Source: Bacteroidales bacterium (GTDB taxonomy: Bacteria > Bacteroidota > Bacteroidia > Bacteroidales > UBA932). Taken from it: a stretch of DNA of 64,000 nt. The stretch covers positions 1-64,000 of the forward strand of contig JALCST010000007.1 in the NCBI GenBank assembly GCA_022653675.1. Reading direction: 5' to 3'. Positions 44,861 to 53,770 of this stretch are shown here, piece by piece. Each line of letters starts with the position of its first letter. Position 1 is the stretch's first letter. The notes under the pieces were generated by a model. It was not told the origin of the DNA. It was given only the letters and a program-made list of their open reading frames with translations, and ran no database searches. The translations under genes and the position numbers were made by a program.

Positions 44861-45770
44861 GCGCATCGTCATCTTCCCGGCGGCACAGCAGTTCCAGCGC
44901 TTCGTCCAGTAGCAGTGCATCCTTGATTTTGAAGTTGCCTGAAGCGGAACGGATAAGCGCGGACATGTAGGCTCCGGTGCCGAGCGCCAGGCCGAGGTCG
45001 CGGGCGATGGCACGGATATATGTGCCTTTGCTGCAAGTGATCCGTATGCTGGCGGTCGGAAGATCTGGATCAGCGTCTCCCGGATGCTGGAAATCGAAGA
45101 ACCGGTCCGGAGCTCCCGCGAATTTGCCGGATCTGGATCTTTTGTCGTCTTTTTCTGCAGGGGTTCCGAAAGAGAGTATTTCCATCCCGCTTATTGTTAT
45201 CTCCGACGGCTTCATCCTGACGTCCGTATCGCCTTTTTCCGCCGGCATCGGTATGGAATTCCTTGCTGCCTGCGCTTCGCGGGCGATCTGATAGGCCCGG
45301 ACGCCTTCCACCATCTTGGCTGAAAACAGGGGAGGGATCTGTTTCTGACGGCCTATGAAACCGCATATGGCCTTTTCCAATCCGGCAAGGGTCACATTGG
45401 TGTCGGGATAGCGTTTGTCTATCGGTTGCTCGAGGTCGAAGGTTGGCGTTGTGGCTCCGAACTGGAATTCCGCGACGTATTCCTTGTCGTGGCTCTGGAA
45501 CGTGCCGGCCGATTTTGTCGCCTTTCCTGCGCAGATCAGCAGAATCCCCGTGGCAAGCGGATCCAGGGTGCCTGCGTGTCCGACCTTTATGTTCTTCCTT
45601 CGGAAATGGTGCTGCAATGCGAATTTCATCTTCCGTACGACATCCGAAGACGTCCACCGGTATGGCTTGTCGATCACGAAAACCAGGCCGTCGGGATAAT
45701 CTTCCAGGTCGTTTCCGACTGTCCCGTTGAAATTCCTGTCTATGATTTGAGGATTCGGCACCGCAGGCAT
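44844..45770 (-). CDS. truB: tRNA pseudouridine(55) synthase
   Basis: A 308-residue enzyme that makes pseudouridine 55 in the T-loop of tRNA. The catalytic motif VGHAGTLDPLATGILL is intact. Residues about 165-215 form an unusually long charged insertion (MPAEKGDTDVRMKPSEITIS to 'SRSGKFAGAPDRFF') compared with E. coli. The last residues (DAQKKRG) come from DNA that doubles as the neighbour's terminator. It is the last gene of the long minus-strand run, 12 bases after rpiB. Confidence 0.94.
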   Translation of the reverse strand: MPAVPNPQIIDRNFNGTVGNDLEDYPDGLVFVIDKPYRWTSSDVVRKMKFALQHHFRRKNIKVGHAGTLDPLATGILLICAGKATKSAGTFQSHDKEYVAEFQFGATTPTFDLEQPIDKRYPDTNVTLAGLEKAICGFIGRQKQIPPLFSAKMVEGVRAYQIAREAQAARNSIPMPAEKGDTDVRMKPSEITISGMEILSFGTPAEKDDKRSRSGKFAGAPDRFFDFQHPGDADPDLPTASIRITCSKGTYIRAIARDLGLALGTGAYMSALIRSASGNFKIKDALLLDEALELLCRREDDDAQKKRG

Positions 45771-45782
45771 TGTTTTTATCTT

Positions 45783-46217
45783 TTATTCTGCAGGGATCTT
45801 GTTTATCCTGCGTTCGTGCCTTCCTCCTTCGAACTTCCCGTCGATGTAGGCCATTACGCATTTCTTTGCCGTATCGCCGTCAATGAAGCGTGCGGGAAGG
45901 ACCAGGATGTTTGCGTTGTTGTGGCGCTTGACGAGTGAGGCGATCTCCGGTATCCATGCGAGTCCGGCGCGTATGCCCTGGTGTTTGTTCAAGGTCATGG
46001 CCATTCCGTTGCCCGTGCCGCAAATGGCGATTCCGAAATCCGCCTCTCCGTTCTCGATCGCCTTTGCGAGAGGATGTGCCACATCGGGATAATCCATGGA
46101 TTCGGTACTGTGCGTACCGAAGTCCTTTATTCCGTAACCCTGGTCGCTCAGGAAGAGTTTCAGGGATTCCTTCAGTTCATAGCCGGCGTGGTCGGCTGCA
46201 AATCCTATGATCTTCAT
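45783..46217 (-). CDS. rpiB: Ribose 5-phosphate isomerase B
   Basis: A 144-residue RpiB/LacA-family isomerase that interconverts ribose and ribulose 5-phosphate. FAADHAGYELKE, 'DYPDVAHPLAKAIENGEAD' and 'ICGTGNGMAMTLNKHQGIRA' are typical; the position that is Cys in the family is present in ICGTGNG. It lies 25 bases after gltX. Confidence 0.94.
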   Translation of the reverse strand: MKIIGFAADHAGYELKESLKLFLSDQGYGIKDFGTHSTESMDYPDVAHPLAKAIENGEADFGIAICGTGNGMAMTLNKHQGIRAGLAWIPEIASLVKRHNNANILVLPARFIDGDTAKKCVMAYIDGKFEGGRHERRINKIPAE

Positions 46218-46242
46218 CTTATGTATTTTATGAGTTTGTGCT

Positions 46243-47814
46243 CTATTTCAATATTTTCACTGCGTTCCCGACGCGCTTCAAGAACTCGTCTTTACCTATC
46301 AGAATGATTATGTCCGCTATCGAAGGCCCGTTCGATGCCCCGACTATGAAGAGCCTCAGCGTATTCATATTCCTGCCGAGAGCTTTCCTGTCATCGGGTG
46401 CGCTGTGGGATGCGACCCATTCCGGTATTCTTTTCTCCAGTTCCTCCTTGGTGAAAGGTTCCACCGTGCAGATGAATTCGGCGAGAGCCGGAACGACGCT
46501 CTTGTCGGTGGCGTCGTTCCAGAACTTTGCTACGCTTGCAGGGTCATATTCGGCCGGCGCTTCGAAAAAGAACGAGGACTGGCCCCAAAGTTCGTTTACG
46601 AAGTGGACCCTTTCCCTGACAAGTTCGCAGACTTTTCCGACATACCCGTCGGAAAAGCCTTTCAAATTCTCGCCAGCTACTTCGCGGAATTGTGCAACTA
46701 GGTCTGAAGTGCTTTGTTTGCGTAAATATTGTTCGTTAAACCATTTAGCCTTCTCTGGATTGAACCTTGCGCCCGACTTTACGACCCTGTCGAGCGAGAA
46801 TGCGTTTATTAGTTCGTCCATAGTGAATATTTCCTGTTCGGTACCAGGGTTCCATCCTAGCAGCGCCAACATGTTAACGAAGGCTTCGGGATAATATCCG
46901 TCCTCCCTGTAACTGCGGGTTACGGTACCGTCTTCCCCGATCCATTTCAACGGAAAGACCGGGAACCCGAGCTTGTCACCGTCCCTTTTTGAAAGTTTGC
47001 CCTTGCCGCTCGGCTTCAGCAAAAGGGAAAGGTGCGCGAAGCGCGGCTGTACCTCTTTCCACCCGAATGCCTCGTAGAGCATATAATGCAACGGGAGCGA
47101 AGGAAGCCACTCTTCACCGCGTATGACTTCGGTTATATCCATGAGATGGTCGTCGACTATGTTGGCCAGGTGATAGGTAGGCAGCCCGTCGGAAGCTTTC
47201 CAGAGGACCTTGTCGTCTACTATCGAAGAATTGACTTCTATGTCGCCCCTGATAAGGTCGTGCATCCTTATCGTCCTGTTTTCCGGACATTTGAAACGAA
47301 CGGTCCATTCATGTCCGTCCTGCAGCCTCTTTGCCACCTCGCTTGGCGGCAATGTCAACGAATTGACCAGCGAGGCGCGATTCTGCCAGTTGTATATGAA
47401 GGTTTCGCCGCGTGATTCGCACTCCTTACGCATCCTGTCCAGATCTTCCTCGGTGTCGAAGGCATAGTATGCATGGCCCGTTTCCACGAGTTGTTCCGCA
47501 TACTTGCGGTAAATGCCCTTCCTTTCGGATTGCCTGTATGGAGCGTGGGGATGTTTAGGGGAAGGTACGGATACTACGTTCCCATTTTCGTCCACTCCTT
47601 CGTCCGGAATTATGCCGCACCATTTCAGGGAGTCGATTATGTATTTTTCCGCTCCCGGCACGAAGCGCCTGGAGTCCGTGTCTTCAATCCTGATTAGGAA
47701 ATCACCGCCATGTTTTTTCGCATAAAGGTAGTTGTACAAAGCCGTGCGGACACCGCCCATGTGCAAGGGGCCGGTAGGTGACGGTGCAAAACGTACTCTT
47801 GTTCTTTTTTCCAT
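46243..47814 (-). CDS. gltX: Glutamyl-tRNA synthetase
   Basis: A 523-residue class I synthetase. HIGH is HMGG at 18-21 (RFAPSPTGPLHMGGVRTALY) and KMSKS is KLSKR at 273-277. 'FLIRIEDTD' and 'DDHLMDITEVIRGEEWLPS' are typical. The start is 13 bases after ftsZ, so it appears to be read through from the division cluster. Confidence 0.97.
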   Translation of the reverse strand: MEKRTRVRFAPSPTGPLHMGGVRTALYNYLYAKKHGGDFLIRIEDTDSRRFVPGAEKYIIDSLKWCGIIPDEGVDENGNVVSVPSPKHPHAPYRQSERKGIYRKYAEQLVETGHAYYAFDTEEDLDRMRKECESRGETFIYNWQNRASLVNSLTLPPSEVAKRLQDGHEWTVRFKCPENRTIRMHDLIRGDIEVNSSIVDDKVLWKASDGLPTYHLANIVDDHLMDITEVIRGEEWLPSLPLHYMLYEAFGWKEVQPRFAHLSLLLKPSGKGKLSKRDGDKLGFPVFPLKWIGEDGTVTRSYREDGYYPEAFVNMLALLGWNPGTEQEIFTMDELINAFSLDRVVKSGARFNPEKAKWFNEQYLRKQSTSDLVAQFREVAGENLKGFSDGYVGKVCELVRERVHFVNELWGQSSFFFEAPAEYDPASVAKFWNDATDKSVVPALAEFICTVEPFTKEELEKRIPEWVASHSAPDDRKALGRNMNTLRLFIVGASNGPSIADIIILIGKDEFLKRVGNAVKILK

Positions 47815-47827
47815 ATCGTCGGTTTTT

Positions 47828-49099
47828 TTACTTGTATTGAATCATCCTGTCGCGGCGCTTGAATGCCGGTTCGATTTCAAGGTTGTCTATGCTGTCGTCT
47901 TCGCCTACTATCAATGCCGGCTTCTCGTTTGGCTTGAAATGGACGTTCGGCGTAGTATTTTCGTTATGAAGCGTCTTCTGGATAGGAGCACCTGTCTGGT
48001 ACATCCCTTCGGCCTCTTCCGGTTTGAGATAAATCTTGTCCTTGCTGTCGATCTGGACGAATTGAGGCAGGGAAGTCATCTCGAAGCCGGTGGCGATGAC
48101 AGTGACCATTATCTTGCTGCCCGCATTATGGTCCTTGACGACCCCGCGCTTGAAATTGTCGGCATTGCCGGTATAATCGTTTATATAGTCCATGATTTGG
48201 GAGAATTCCTCCATCTTCATGCTGTCGTCTCCGTCCCCGGTAGTTATGTTTACCAGCGCACTGCGTGCGGTGCTGAGGTCCAGTTCGTTGAGAAGGGGGG
48301 ACGTGAACGCCTGCGTGACGGCTTTCAACGCCCTTCCTTCGCCTTCTCCCTCGCCGATGCCAATAAGTGCTATTCCGCTGTTCTTCATAACCATTTTCAC
48401 GTCTGCGAAGTCGACGTTGATGTGTCCGTGGCTGTGGATTATGTCGGCTATGCCTTTTACGGCGGTACACAGGACCTCGTCCGCCTTAGGGAAAGCTTCG
48501 AAGAACTTGTCTTTGCCGTAAATTTCGTAAAGCTTGTTGTTGTCCACCACCAGGAGGCTGTCGACATGCTTCTTCATTTCCGCCAGCCCTGCTATGGCAC
48601 GGTTGCGTGCTGCGGGGCCCTCGTCCCTGAACGGGAGCGTTATGACGCCGATGACCAGCAGCCCCTTTTCCTTCGCAGCTTCGGCGATGACGGGTGCCGC
48701 CCCTGTTCCCGTACCGCCTCCCATGCCGCATGTTATGAATACCATTTCGGTGCTGCCTTCCAGGAAATCCTTGATCTTCTTCAGGGATTCCAGTGCGGCC
48801 TTGCGCCCCGTCTCGGGGTCGCAACCTGCTCCGAGACCTTTGGTAAGGACTTCTCCCAACTGGAGCTTGTTGGGAACGTCGCTGTCCTCCAAAACCTGCT
48901 TGTCGGTGTTGCATATCATGAAATTCACTTCCTTTATACCGGCGTGGTACATATGCGTGACTGCGTTGTTCCCCCCTCCTCCGACTCCTATAACGGTTAT
49001 TATGGATTCGGTCTTCTTCCAGTCGTTCGGGATTATCTTTATATCTTCCATATCGTCATAATCGTTCAGGTCTTTTATAATAGGTTCATTCTTATCCAT
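47828..49099 (-). CDS. ftsZ: Cell division protein FtsZ
   Basis: A 423-residue tubulin-like GTPase that forms the Z ring. The tubulin signature GGGTGTGAAPVIAE, 'GVGGGGNNAV' and the T7-loop region 'NVDFADVKMVMKNSG' are intact. After about residue 335 a short variable linker leads to the conserved C-terminal peptide (EPAFKRRDRMIQYK), which binds FtsA. A distinct N-terminal extension of about 30 residues (NEPIIKDLNDYDDMEDI) precedes the core. It follows ftsA by 14 bases. Confidence 0.98.
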   Translation of the reverse strand: MDKNEPIIKDLNDYDDMEDIKIIPNDWKKTESIITVIGVGGGGNNAVTHMYHAGIKEVNFMICNTDKQVLEDSDVPNKLQLGEVLTKGLGAGCDPETGRKAALESLKKIKDFLEGSTEMVFITCGMGGGTGTGAAPVIAEAAKEKGLLVIGVITLPFRDEGPAARNRAIAGLAEMKKHVDSLLVVDNNKLYEIYGKDKFFEAFPKADEVLCTAVKGIADIIHSHGHINVDFADVKMVMKNSGIALIGIGEGEGEGRALKAVTQAFTSPLLNELDLSTARSALVNITTGDGDDSMKMEEFSQIMDYINDYTGNADNFKRGVVKDHNAGSKIMVTVIATGFEMTSLPQFVQIDSKDKIYLKPEEAEGMYQTGAPIQKTLHNENTTPNVHFKPNEKPALIVGEDDSIDNLEIEPAFKRRDRMIQYK

Positions 49100-49113
49100 A
49101 TCCGATTGCCTTT

Positions 49114-50496
49114 TTACGCTTCGTTGTCGTCGCTCTTGAAAATATCGTCGAACAGATCCTTGAATCCGCCCTTTCTCGTATTCTTTTCCTTTTTATCCCG
49201 GGTCCTGGACTCTTTTTTTACCTTTCTTGGGGTATCCTTCCCATTGCCTTTTTCGTCTGTATATCCGAAAAGGTCGGTTTGGGTGCTTGGACGGCTTATG
49301 TATTGGACTTCTATGTCGGCGCTTTCCTCTATTCTCTTGCGGTTCTCGAAGTAATACAGGGCTAGCCCGGTATCGACCGAAGAATTCGGACTGTAAACGG
49401 CTTCGTCGAACCTATTGGTGTGTATGCGCTGCAGGTCAGGGGAGGCGAGCCTTATGTTGTATCCGAGGATCTGGTTCGCAAGTTCCTGGATCCTTTCCAT
49501 GTAGCACGTCCCTCCGGTGATGACCACCCCGCCCGGGAGTTTTCCCTGTAAACCGGATTGTTCTATTTCGTAGGATACGGCCTCGAATATTTCGGTCATC
49601 CTGGCTTCGATTATATGCGCAAGGTTCTTGAACGATATCTCCTTGTCCTGCTTCCCGGCCTGTCCGGGGATCACTATGATCTTGTTCTCGGTGACGAGGT
49701 TCTCTACGCAGCAACCGTATTTCACCTTCATTATTTCCGCGTTGTTGAAGGATACCCCCGTAGATGTGCGTATGTCGTATGTGACCGAGTTGCCGGCGAA
49801 GGGAATTATTGCTGCGTGGCGTATTATGTTATCCTTGATCACCAGCAATTCCGTAGTGCCTGCACCGATGTCGAGCAATGTTACGCCCAGCTCCTTCTCG
49901 TCCTTGGACAGCGTCGAGCATGCGGCGGCAATTGGAGAAAGCAATATCAGTGTGGGCTTTATGTTCGCATGCGCAAGGACATCCCTTATGTTGCGGATCA
50001 GGGAACTCTTTCCGGTAACGATCCTGTAATATCCGCTTATCTTTTTCCCGCTCATCCCCACGACGCCGTTCCTGCTGTATCCGAGCATGTCGTCCACGTC
50101 ATATTTCTGTGGAATGACGTTGAGCCGCTCTGACCCTTCTTCTTCCTGGGAGTGTATGACGTTATTTATGAGTTCTTCTATCTCAATGTCGGTGATGAGG
50201 CTATCGGGATGAGCCCTCGTTGTGGAGACCATTGTCGTCTCGCATTTCTTCAGGGGCCCGGAAATCGAAACCATTGCTTCATCTATTTCAACGTTTGTCT
50301 GCTCCCTGACTTCGTCGACCGCTTTCTGCAGGGTTTCGCAGGCTTTCTGTATGTTGACTACTGCTCCCCTTTTCACTCCTTCGGAAGGAACCTTGCTGAA
50401 TCCCAATATGTTTATTCCCGTATCGCACTTCTCGGCCAGCAGGACTCTTGTCGCTGACGTGCCGAAATCTATCGCTGCAATCTGTTTGCTATCCAT
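49114..50496 (-). CDS. ftsA: Cell division protein FtsA
   Basis: A 460-residue actin-like protein that tethers FtsZ to the membrane. Phosphate-binding segments AIDFGTSATRVLLAE and 'VTLLDIGAGTTELLVIKD' are intact. The C-terminal tail (about 400-460) is charged (RKVKKESRTRDKKEKNTRKG) and ends 'FKDLFDDIFKSDDNEA', longer than in E. coli; the FKDLFDDIF part would form the amphipathic membrane helix. One base separates it from ftsQ. Confidence 0.97.
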   Translation of the reverse strand: MDSKQIAAIDFGTSATRVLLAEKCDTGINILGFSKVPSEGVKRGAVVNIQKACETLQKAVDEVREQTNVEIDEAMVSISGPLKKCETTMVSTTRAHPDSLITDIEIEELINNVIHSQEEEGSERLNVIPQKYDVDDMLGYSRNGVVGMSGKKISGYYRIVTGKSSLIRNIRDVLAHANIKPTLILLSPIAAACSTLSKDEKELGVTLLDIGAGTTELLVIKDNIIRHAAIIPFAGNSVTYDIRTSTGVSFNNAEIMKVKYGCCVENLVTENKIIVIPGQAGKQDKEISFKNLAHIIEARMTEIFEAVSYEIEQSGLQGKLPGGVVITGGTCYMERIQELANQILGYNIRLASPDLQRIHTNRFDEAVYSPNSSVDTGLALYYFENRKRIEESADIEVQYISRPSTQTDLFGYTDEKGNGKDTPRKVKKESRTRDKKEKNTRKGGFKDLFDDIFKSDDNEA

Positions 50497-50497
50497 A

Positions 50498-51274
50498 TCA
50501 CTTGCATATTATCTGATTTTTATATTTCAAATTTACTTCCGAATACTTGTTCCATCCCTTTTCCGGTATGACGGCCTTGTAGAAAGCATCGAGTTTGCCG
50601 AACTTGTCGGCGTACCTGTCGAATCCGCCGAACACAATGGTCTGTTTCCCTATTCTTGGAAAGATTATGACATTCCCGTCAGGTGCTATTTCCACCTGCT
50701 CTATCTGGGCACTCCAGAAATTACTGTCCGCTATGAAGTTGGCAAAAGGCAGAAGGTTATCCATCCATTTCTTGTCGCGGCCCTTGAGGTACCCTCTGGT
50801 ATATTTGTCCACCTTTATAGGAATGTATCCGGTTATTATGGTGACATACGAGGAGTAATCGTCCTGAAGAGGGAATATCCATCCTGTCCTGTCGATGTAG
50901 AATCCCAGTCCCGACGTCTGTATCCTGGCTACCGGGCGATGCTGGCGTACGGTTATATGCAGGATGCCGTCATCCGTTACGTATGCTTCGCTCGACCTTA
51001 TCGCACTCGTCGTGTTCAACAGGGTTTCGATCGCACCGCAGTTAACATCGTATAGCTTCCTGCCCCTGACCTTGAAAGTCTCCTGTACCGTGTTTATTAT
51101 TTCATCCTTGTGCACGAAACGGTTCTCGGTACTGTCTGCTATGACTACCTCAATGCTTTTGCAGATGCGTTTTGCCGCACTCTCCCGCTCAAGTTTGGTC
51201 GTAAAGTAGAAGTATGCCCCAAGTAATACAGTGGCGATCGCCATCAGAACGTATGTCAGGATGCGTCTAACCAT
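50498..51274 (-). CDS. ftsQ: Cell division protein FtsQ
   Basis: A 258-residue bitopic protein: one helix near 5-25 (LTYVLMAIATVLLGAYFYF) and a periplasmic POTRA-like and beta domain (FVHKDEIINTVQETF, 'SEAYVTDDGILHITVRQHRP'). The sequence is weakly conserved; position between murC and ftsA is decisive. The start overlaps the murC end by 8 bases. Confidence 0.9.
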   Translation of the reverse strand: MVRRILTYVLMAIATVLLGAYFYFTTKLERESAAKRICKSIEVVIADSTENRFVHKDEIINTVQETFKVRGRKLYDVNCGAIETLLNTTSAIRSSEAYVTDDGILHITVRQHRPVARIQTSGLGFYIDRTGWIFPLQDDYSSYVTIITGYIPIKVDKYTRGYLKGRDKKWMDNLLPFANFIADSNFWSAQIEQVEIAPDGNVIIFPRIGKQTIVFGGFDRYADKFGKLDAFYKAVIPEKGWNKYSEVNLKYKNQIICK

Positions 51275-52661
51275 TCCTTTTTTTTCTTTCCTCTTCCTCT
51301 TTGGTCATGTCTGAAATATATTGCACTATCGGTTCCACGAATCTGTCAATGTCGCCTGCCCCGAATGTGACCAGTACGTCGAATTTTCTCTTTTTCAATT
51401 CGTTCATAAGCTCCACACGGTTTATCTGAACCTTGCTCCTGAGTTTGACTTCGTCGAAGATGAGTTTGGATGTCACACCGGGAATTGGTAATTCTCTGGC
51501 TGGATAAATATCGAGCAGGATCAATTCGTCGAGATTGCTCAGGACTTTTCCGAAATCCTTTGCGAAATCCCTTGTCCTTGAATACAGATGTGGCTGGAAT
51601 ATGCCGGTGATCTTTCTGTCGGGGAAGATTTCCCTTATCGATTTTATGGCGGCTGCGATTTCGTTCGGGTGGTGTGCGTAATCGTCTATGTAAGCTACTG
51701 AAGGGGTATTGACCTTTATATCGAGCCTGCGTTCCACTCCGGCGAAGCAGGACAATGCCTTCTTTATCTTTTCAGGCTCAACCCCGTGCAGGAATGCCGC
51801 AGCGAATGCCGCAACCGAGTTTTCCACATTGATCCAGCCCGGTATCCCCATTCTGCAGTGTTCCGCTTTCCCTCCCGGATAATTGATGGAATATTCGAAG
51901 TACCCTCCATCCTGTGGAACGATATCCGAAGCATAGAAGTCACAAGGCGTATCATAAGCGTAATCGTATGTCTTGGCTGTAACCTGCGACCTGTCGACGG
52001 GCAGTTCCCTTTTCATTATTAGATATCCGTCGCTTTTCACCTGCGATGCGAATTCGGCAAATGCATTGCGCATGTTGTCCACGTTCCCGTAAATGTCAAG
52101 ATGGTCCGCGTCGGTCGCAGTAATTACTGCGATCTCGGGATGCAGTTGCAGGAATGATCGGTCGAATTCGTCGGCTTCGGCCACCAGGACCGGATTTTTC
52201 GAAAGCAGGAGGTTGGTGTGATAGTTTTTGGAAATTCCACCAAGGAAAGCTGAACAGCCCTCGCCTGAATCGGTGAGGATATGAGCGAGAAGGGTAGAGA
52301 TTGTGGTCTTTCCGTGGGTACCTGAAATGGCGAGGCATTCGTTCCTGTCCGCTATGGTTCCAAGAGCCCGGCTGCGCTTGATTACAGTATACCCGTTTTC
52401 ATTGACGTATTTCAATTCCACGAAAAGTTTGCGGACAGCCGGCGTATATATTACCAGGGTATGTTCCCTGTCCTTGGGAATCAATGAAACATCGCTGTGA
52501 TAGTGGATCTTGATTCCTTCCTCCTCCAACTCCGCCGTGAGTTTGCTCGGCGTCTTGTCGTAACCGCTTACGATGATACCCCTGTGTTTGTAGTAACGGG
52601 CTACGGCACTCATTCCTATGCCTCCGATGCCTATTAGGTAAACATTATCTATCCTGTTCAT
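51267..52661 (-). CDS. murC: UDP-N-acetylmuramate--L-alanine ligase
   Basis: A 464-residue ligase adding L-Ala to UDP-MurNAc. It has an N-terminal Rossmann GIGGIGMSAVARYY, ATP-binding GTHGKTTISTLLAH, and C-terminal 'FQPHLYSRTRDFAKDF', which marks MurC. Its ATG overlaps the murG stop (ATGA). Confidence 0.97.
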   Translation of the reverse strand: MNRIDNVYLIGIGGIGMSAVARYYKHRGIIVSGYDKTPSKLTAELEEEGIKIHYHSDVSLIPKDREHTLVIYTPAVRKLFVELKYVNENGYTVIKRSRALGTIADRNECLAISGTHGKTTISTLLAHILTDSGEGCSAFLGGISKNYHTNLLLSKNPVLVAEADEFDRSFLQLHPEIAVITATDADHLDIYGNVDNMRNAFAEFASQVKSDGYLIMKRELPVDRSQVTAKTYDYAYDTPCDFYASDIVPQDGGYFEYSINYPGGKAEHCRMGIPGWINVENSVAAFAAAFLHGVEPEKIKKALSCFAGVERRLDIKVNTPSVAYIDDYAHHPNEIAAAIKSIREIFPDRKITGIFQPHLYSRTRDFAKDFGKVLSNLDELILLDIYPARELPIPGVTSKLIFDEVKLRSKVQINRVELMNELKKRKFDVLVTFGAGDIDRFVEPIVQYISDMTKEEEERKKRNG

Positions 52662-53770
52662 TTTCTTATCAATTTAATTACTTCGTTTGTTATGGCTTGT
52701 GCCGCGTCCTTTCTTGCCAGCGCTCCGGCGGCTTCTTCCAGCGACCGTATTTTCCCGGGGTCGTTCAACAGCCCTTCCATGCATGGAACCAGCTTTTCCA
52801 ATGCTTCGGAATCCTTTATCATAATGGCAGCTCCCTTACCGACAAGAGCCATCGCATTATGTGTCTGATGGTCCTCGGCAACCAGGGGCGAAGGTACGAA
52901 AACAGTCGCCTTCCCTGCAACGCAGAGTTCAGAAATCGTTCCCGCTCCGGCTCTGGAGACTACCAGGTCGGCTGCTGTGTATGCTTTTTCCATGTCCCTT
53001 ATGAAATCAGAATAGACGACGTTTCGGCCTTTTTTATCCGCCATGAAGGTGTCCACCGAATCCTTGTATGCCTTTCCGCATTGCCATAGGATTTGATAGC
53101 CGGCCGATGCCGCCCTTTCCATTACCCATTTTTCCATTACTTCGTTCAACGTCCTGCATCCTAGACTTCCGCCCACGACGAATACAGTTTTTTTCCCGGG
53201 ATCAAGGCCATAGAATTTTCTTGCCTCTGGTTTCCGGCTCTCATCGCATTTATCGATCACGCTTCTGATCGGATTTCCGGTCAGTATGATTTTTTCTTTC
53301 GGGAAATATTTTTCCATCCCTTCGTATGCGACACATATTTTTTGTACTCTGTTCGAAAGTTTCCTGTTCGTCAGGCCGGCAAACGAGTTCTGTTCCTGTA
53401 TGAGACACGGGATACCCATGCCGGAGGCGGCCCAAAGGAGAGGCCCGGAAGCATAGCCTCCGACCCCGACGGCGACGTCGGGCTTGAATTTGCGGATAAT
53501 GTTGCGAGCCAATGCAATGCTTCGCAGCAACTTGAACGGAAGAACCAGGTTGGAGAGGCTGAATTTCCTCTGCAACCCGGTTACCGGCAGCCCTTCTATC
53601 TTGTATCCCGCTTCCGGGACCTTTGACATTTCCATTCTTCCCAAAGCTCCGACGAACAGTATTTCAGTTGCCGGATTCTTTTCCTTCAGTGCGTTGGCTA
53701 TCGATATGGCGGGGAAAATGTGTCCTCCCGTACCTCCTCCGCTTATTATTATTCTTATGTCGTTACTCAT
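52658..53770 (-). CDS. murG: UDP-GlcNAc transferase MurG
   Basis: A 370-residue GT28 enzyme converting lipid I to lipid II on the inner membrane. SGGGTGGHIFPAISIANAL, 'GVGGYASGPLLWAA' and 'DLVVSRAGAGTISEL' are family motifs. It overlaps ftsW by 4 bases upstream and murC by 4 bases downstream. Confidence 0.97.
   Translation of the reverse strand: MSNDIRIIISGGGTGGHIFPAISIANALKEKNPATEILFVGALGRMEMSKVPEAGYKIEGLPVTGLQRKFSLSNLVLPFKLLRSIALARNIIRKFKPDVAVGVGGYASGPLLWAASGMGIPCLIQEQNSFAGLTNRKLSNRVQKICVAYEGMEKYFPKEKIILTGNPIRSVIDKCDESRKPEARKFYGLDPGKKTVFVVGGSLGCRTLNEVMEKWVMERAASAGYQILWQCGKAYKDSVDTFMADKKGRNVVYSDFIRDMEKAYTAADLVVSRAGAGTISELCVAGKATVFVPSPLVAEDHQTHNAMALVGKGAAIMIKDSEALEKLVPCMEGLLNDPGKIRSLEEAAGALARKDAAQAITNEVIKLIRK

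Noticed and set aside
47732-49354. 540-codon plus-strand open frame opposite ftsZ and ftsA
   Set aside because: It is fully antisense to two certain genes, has no family resemblance and an implausible Cys/His/Tyr-rich composition.
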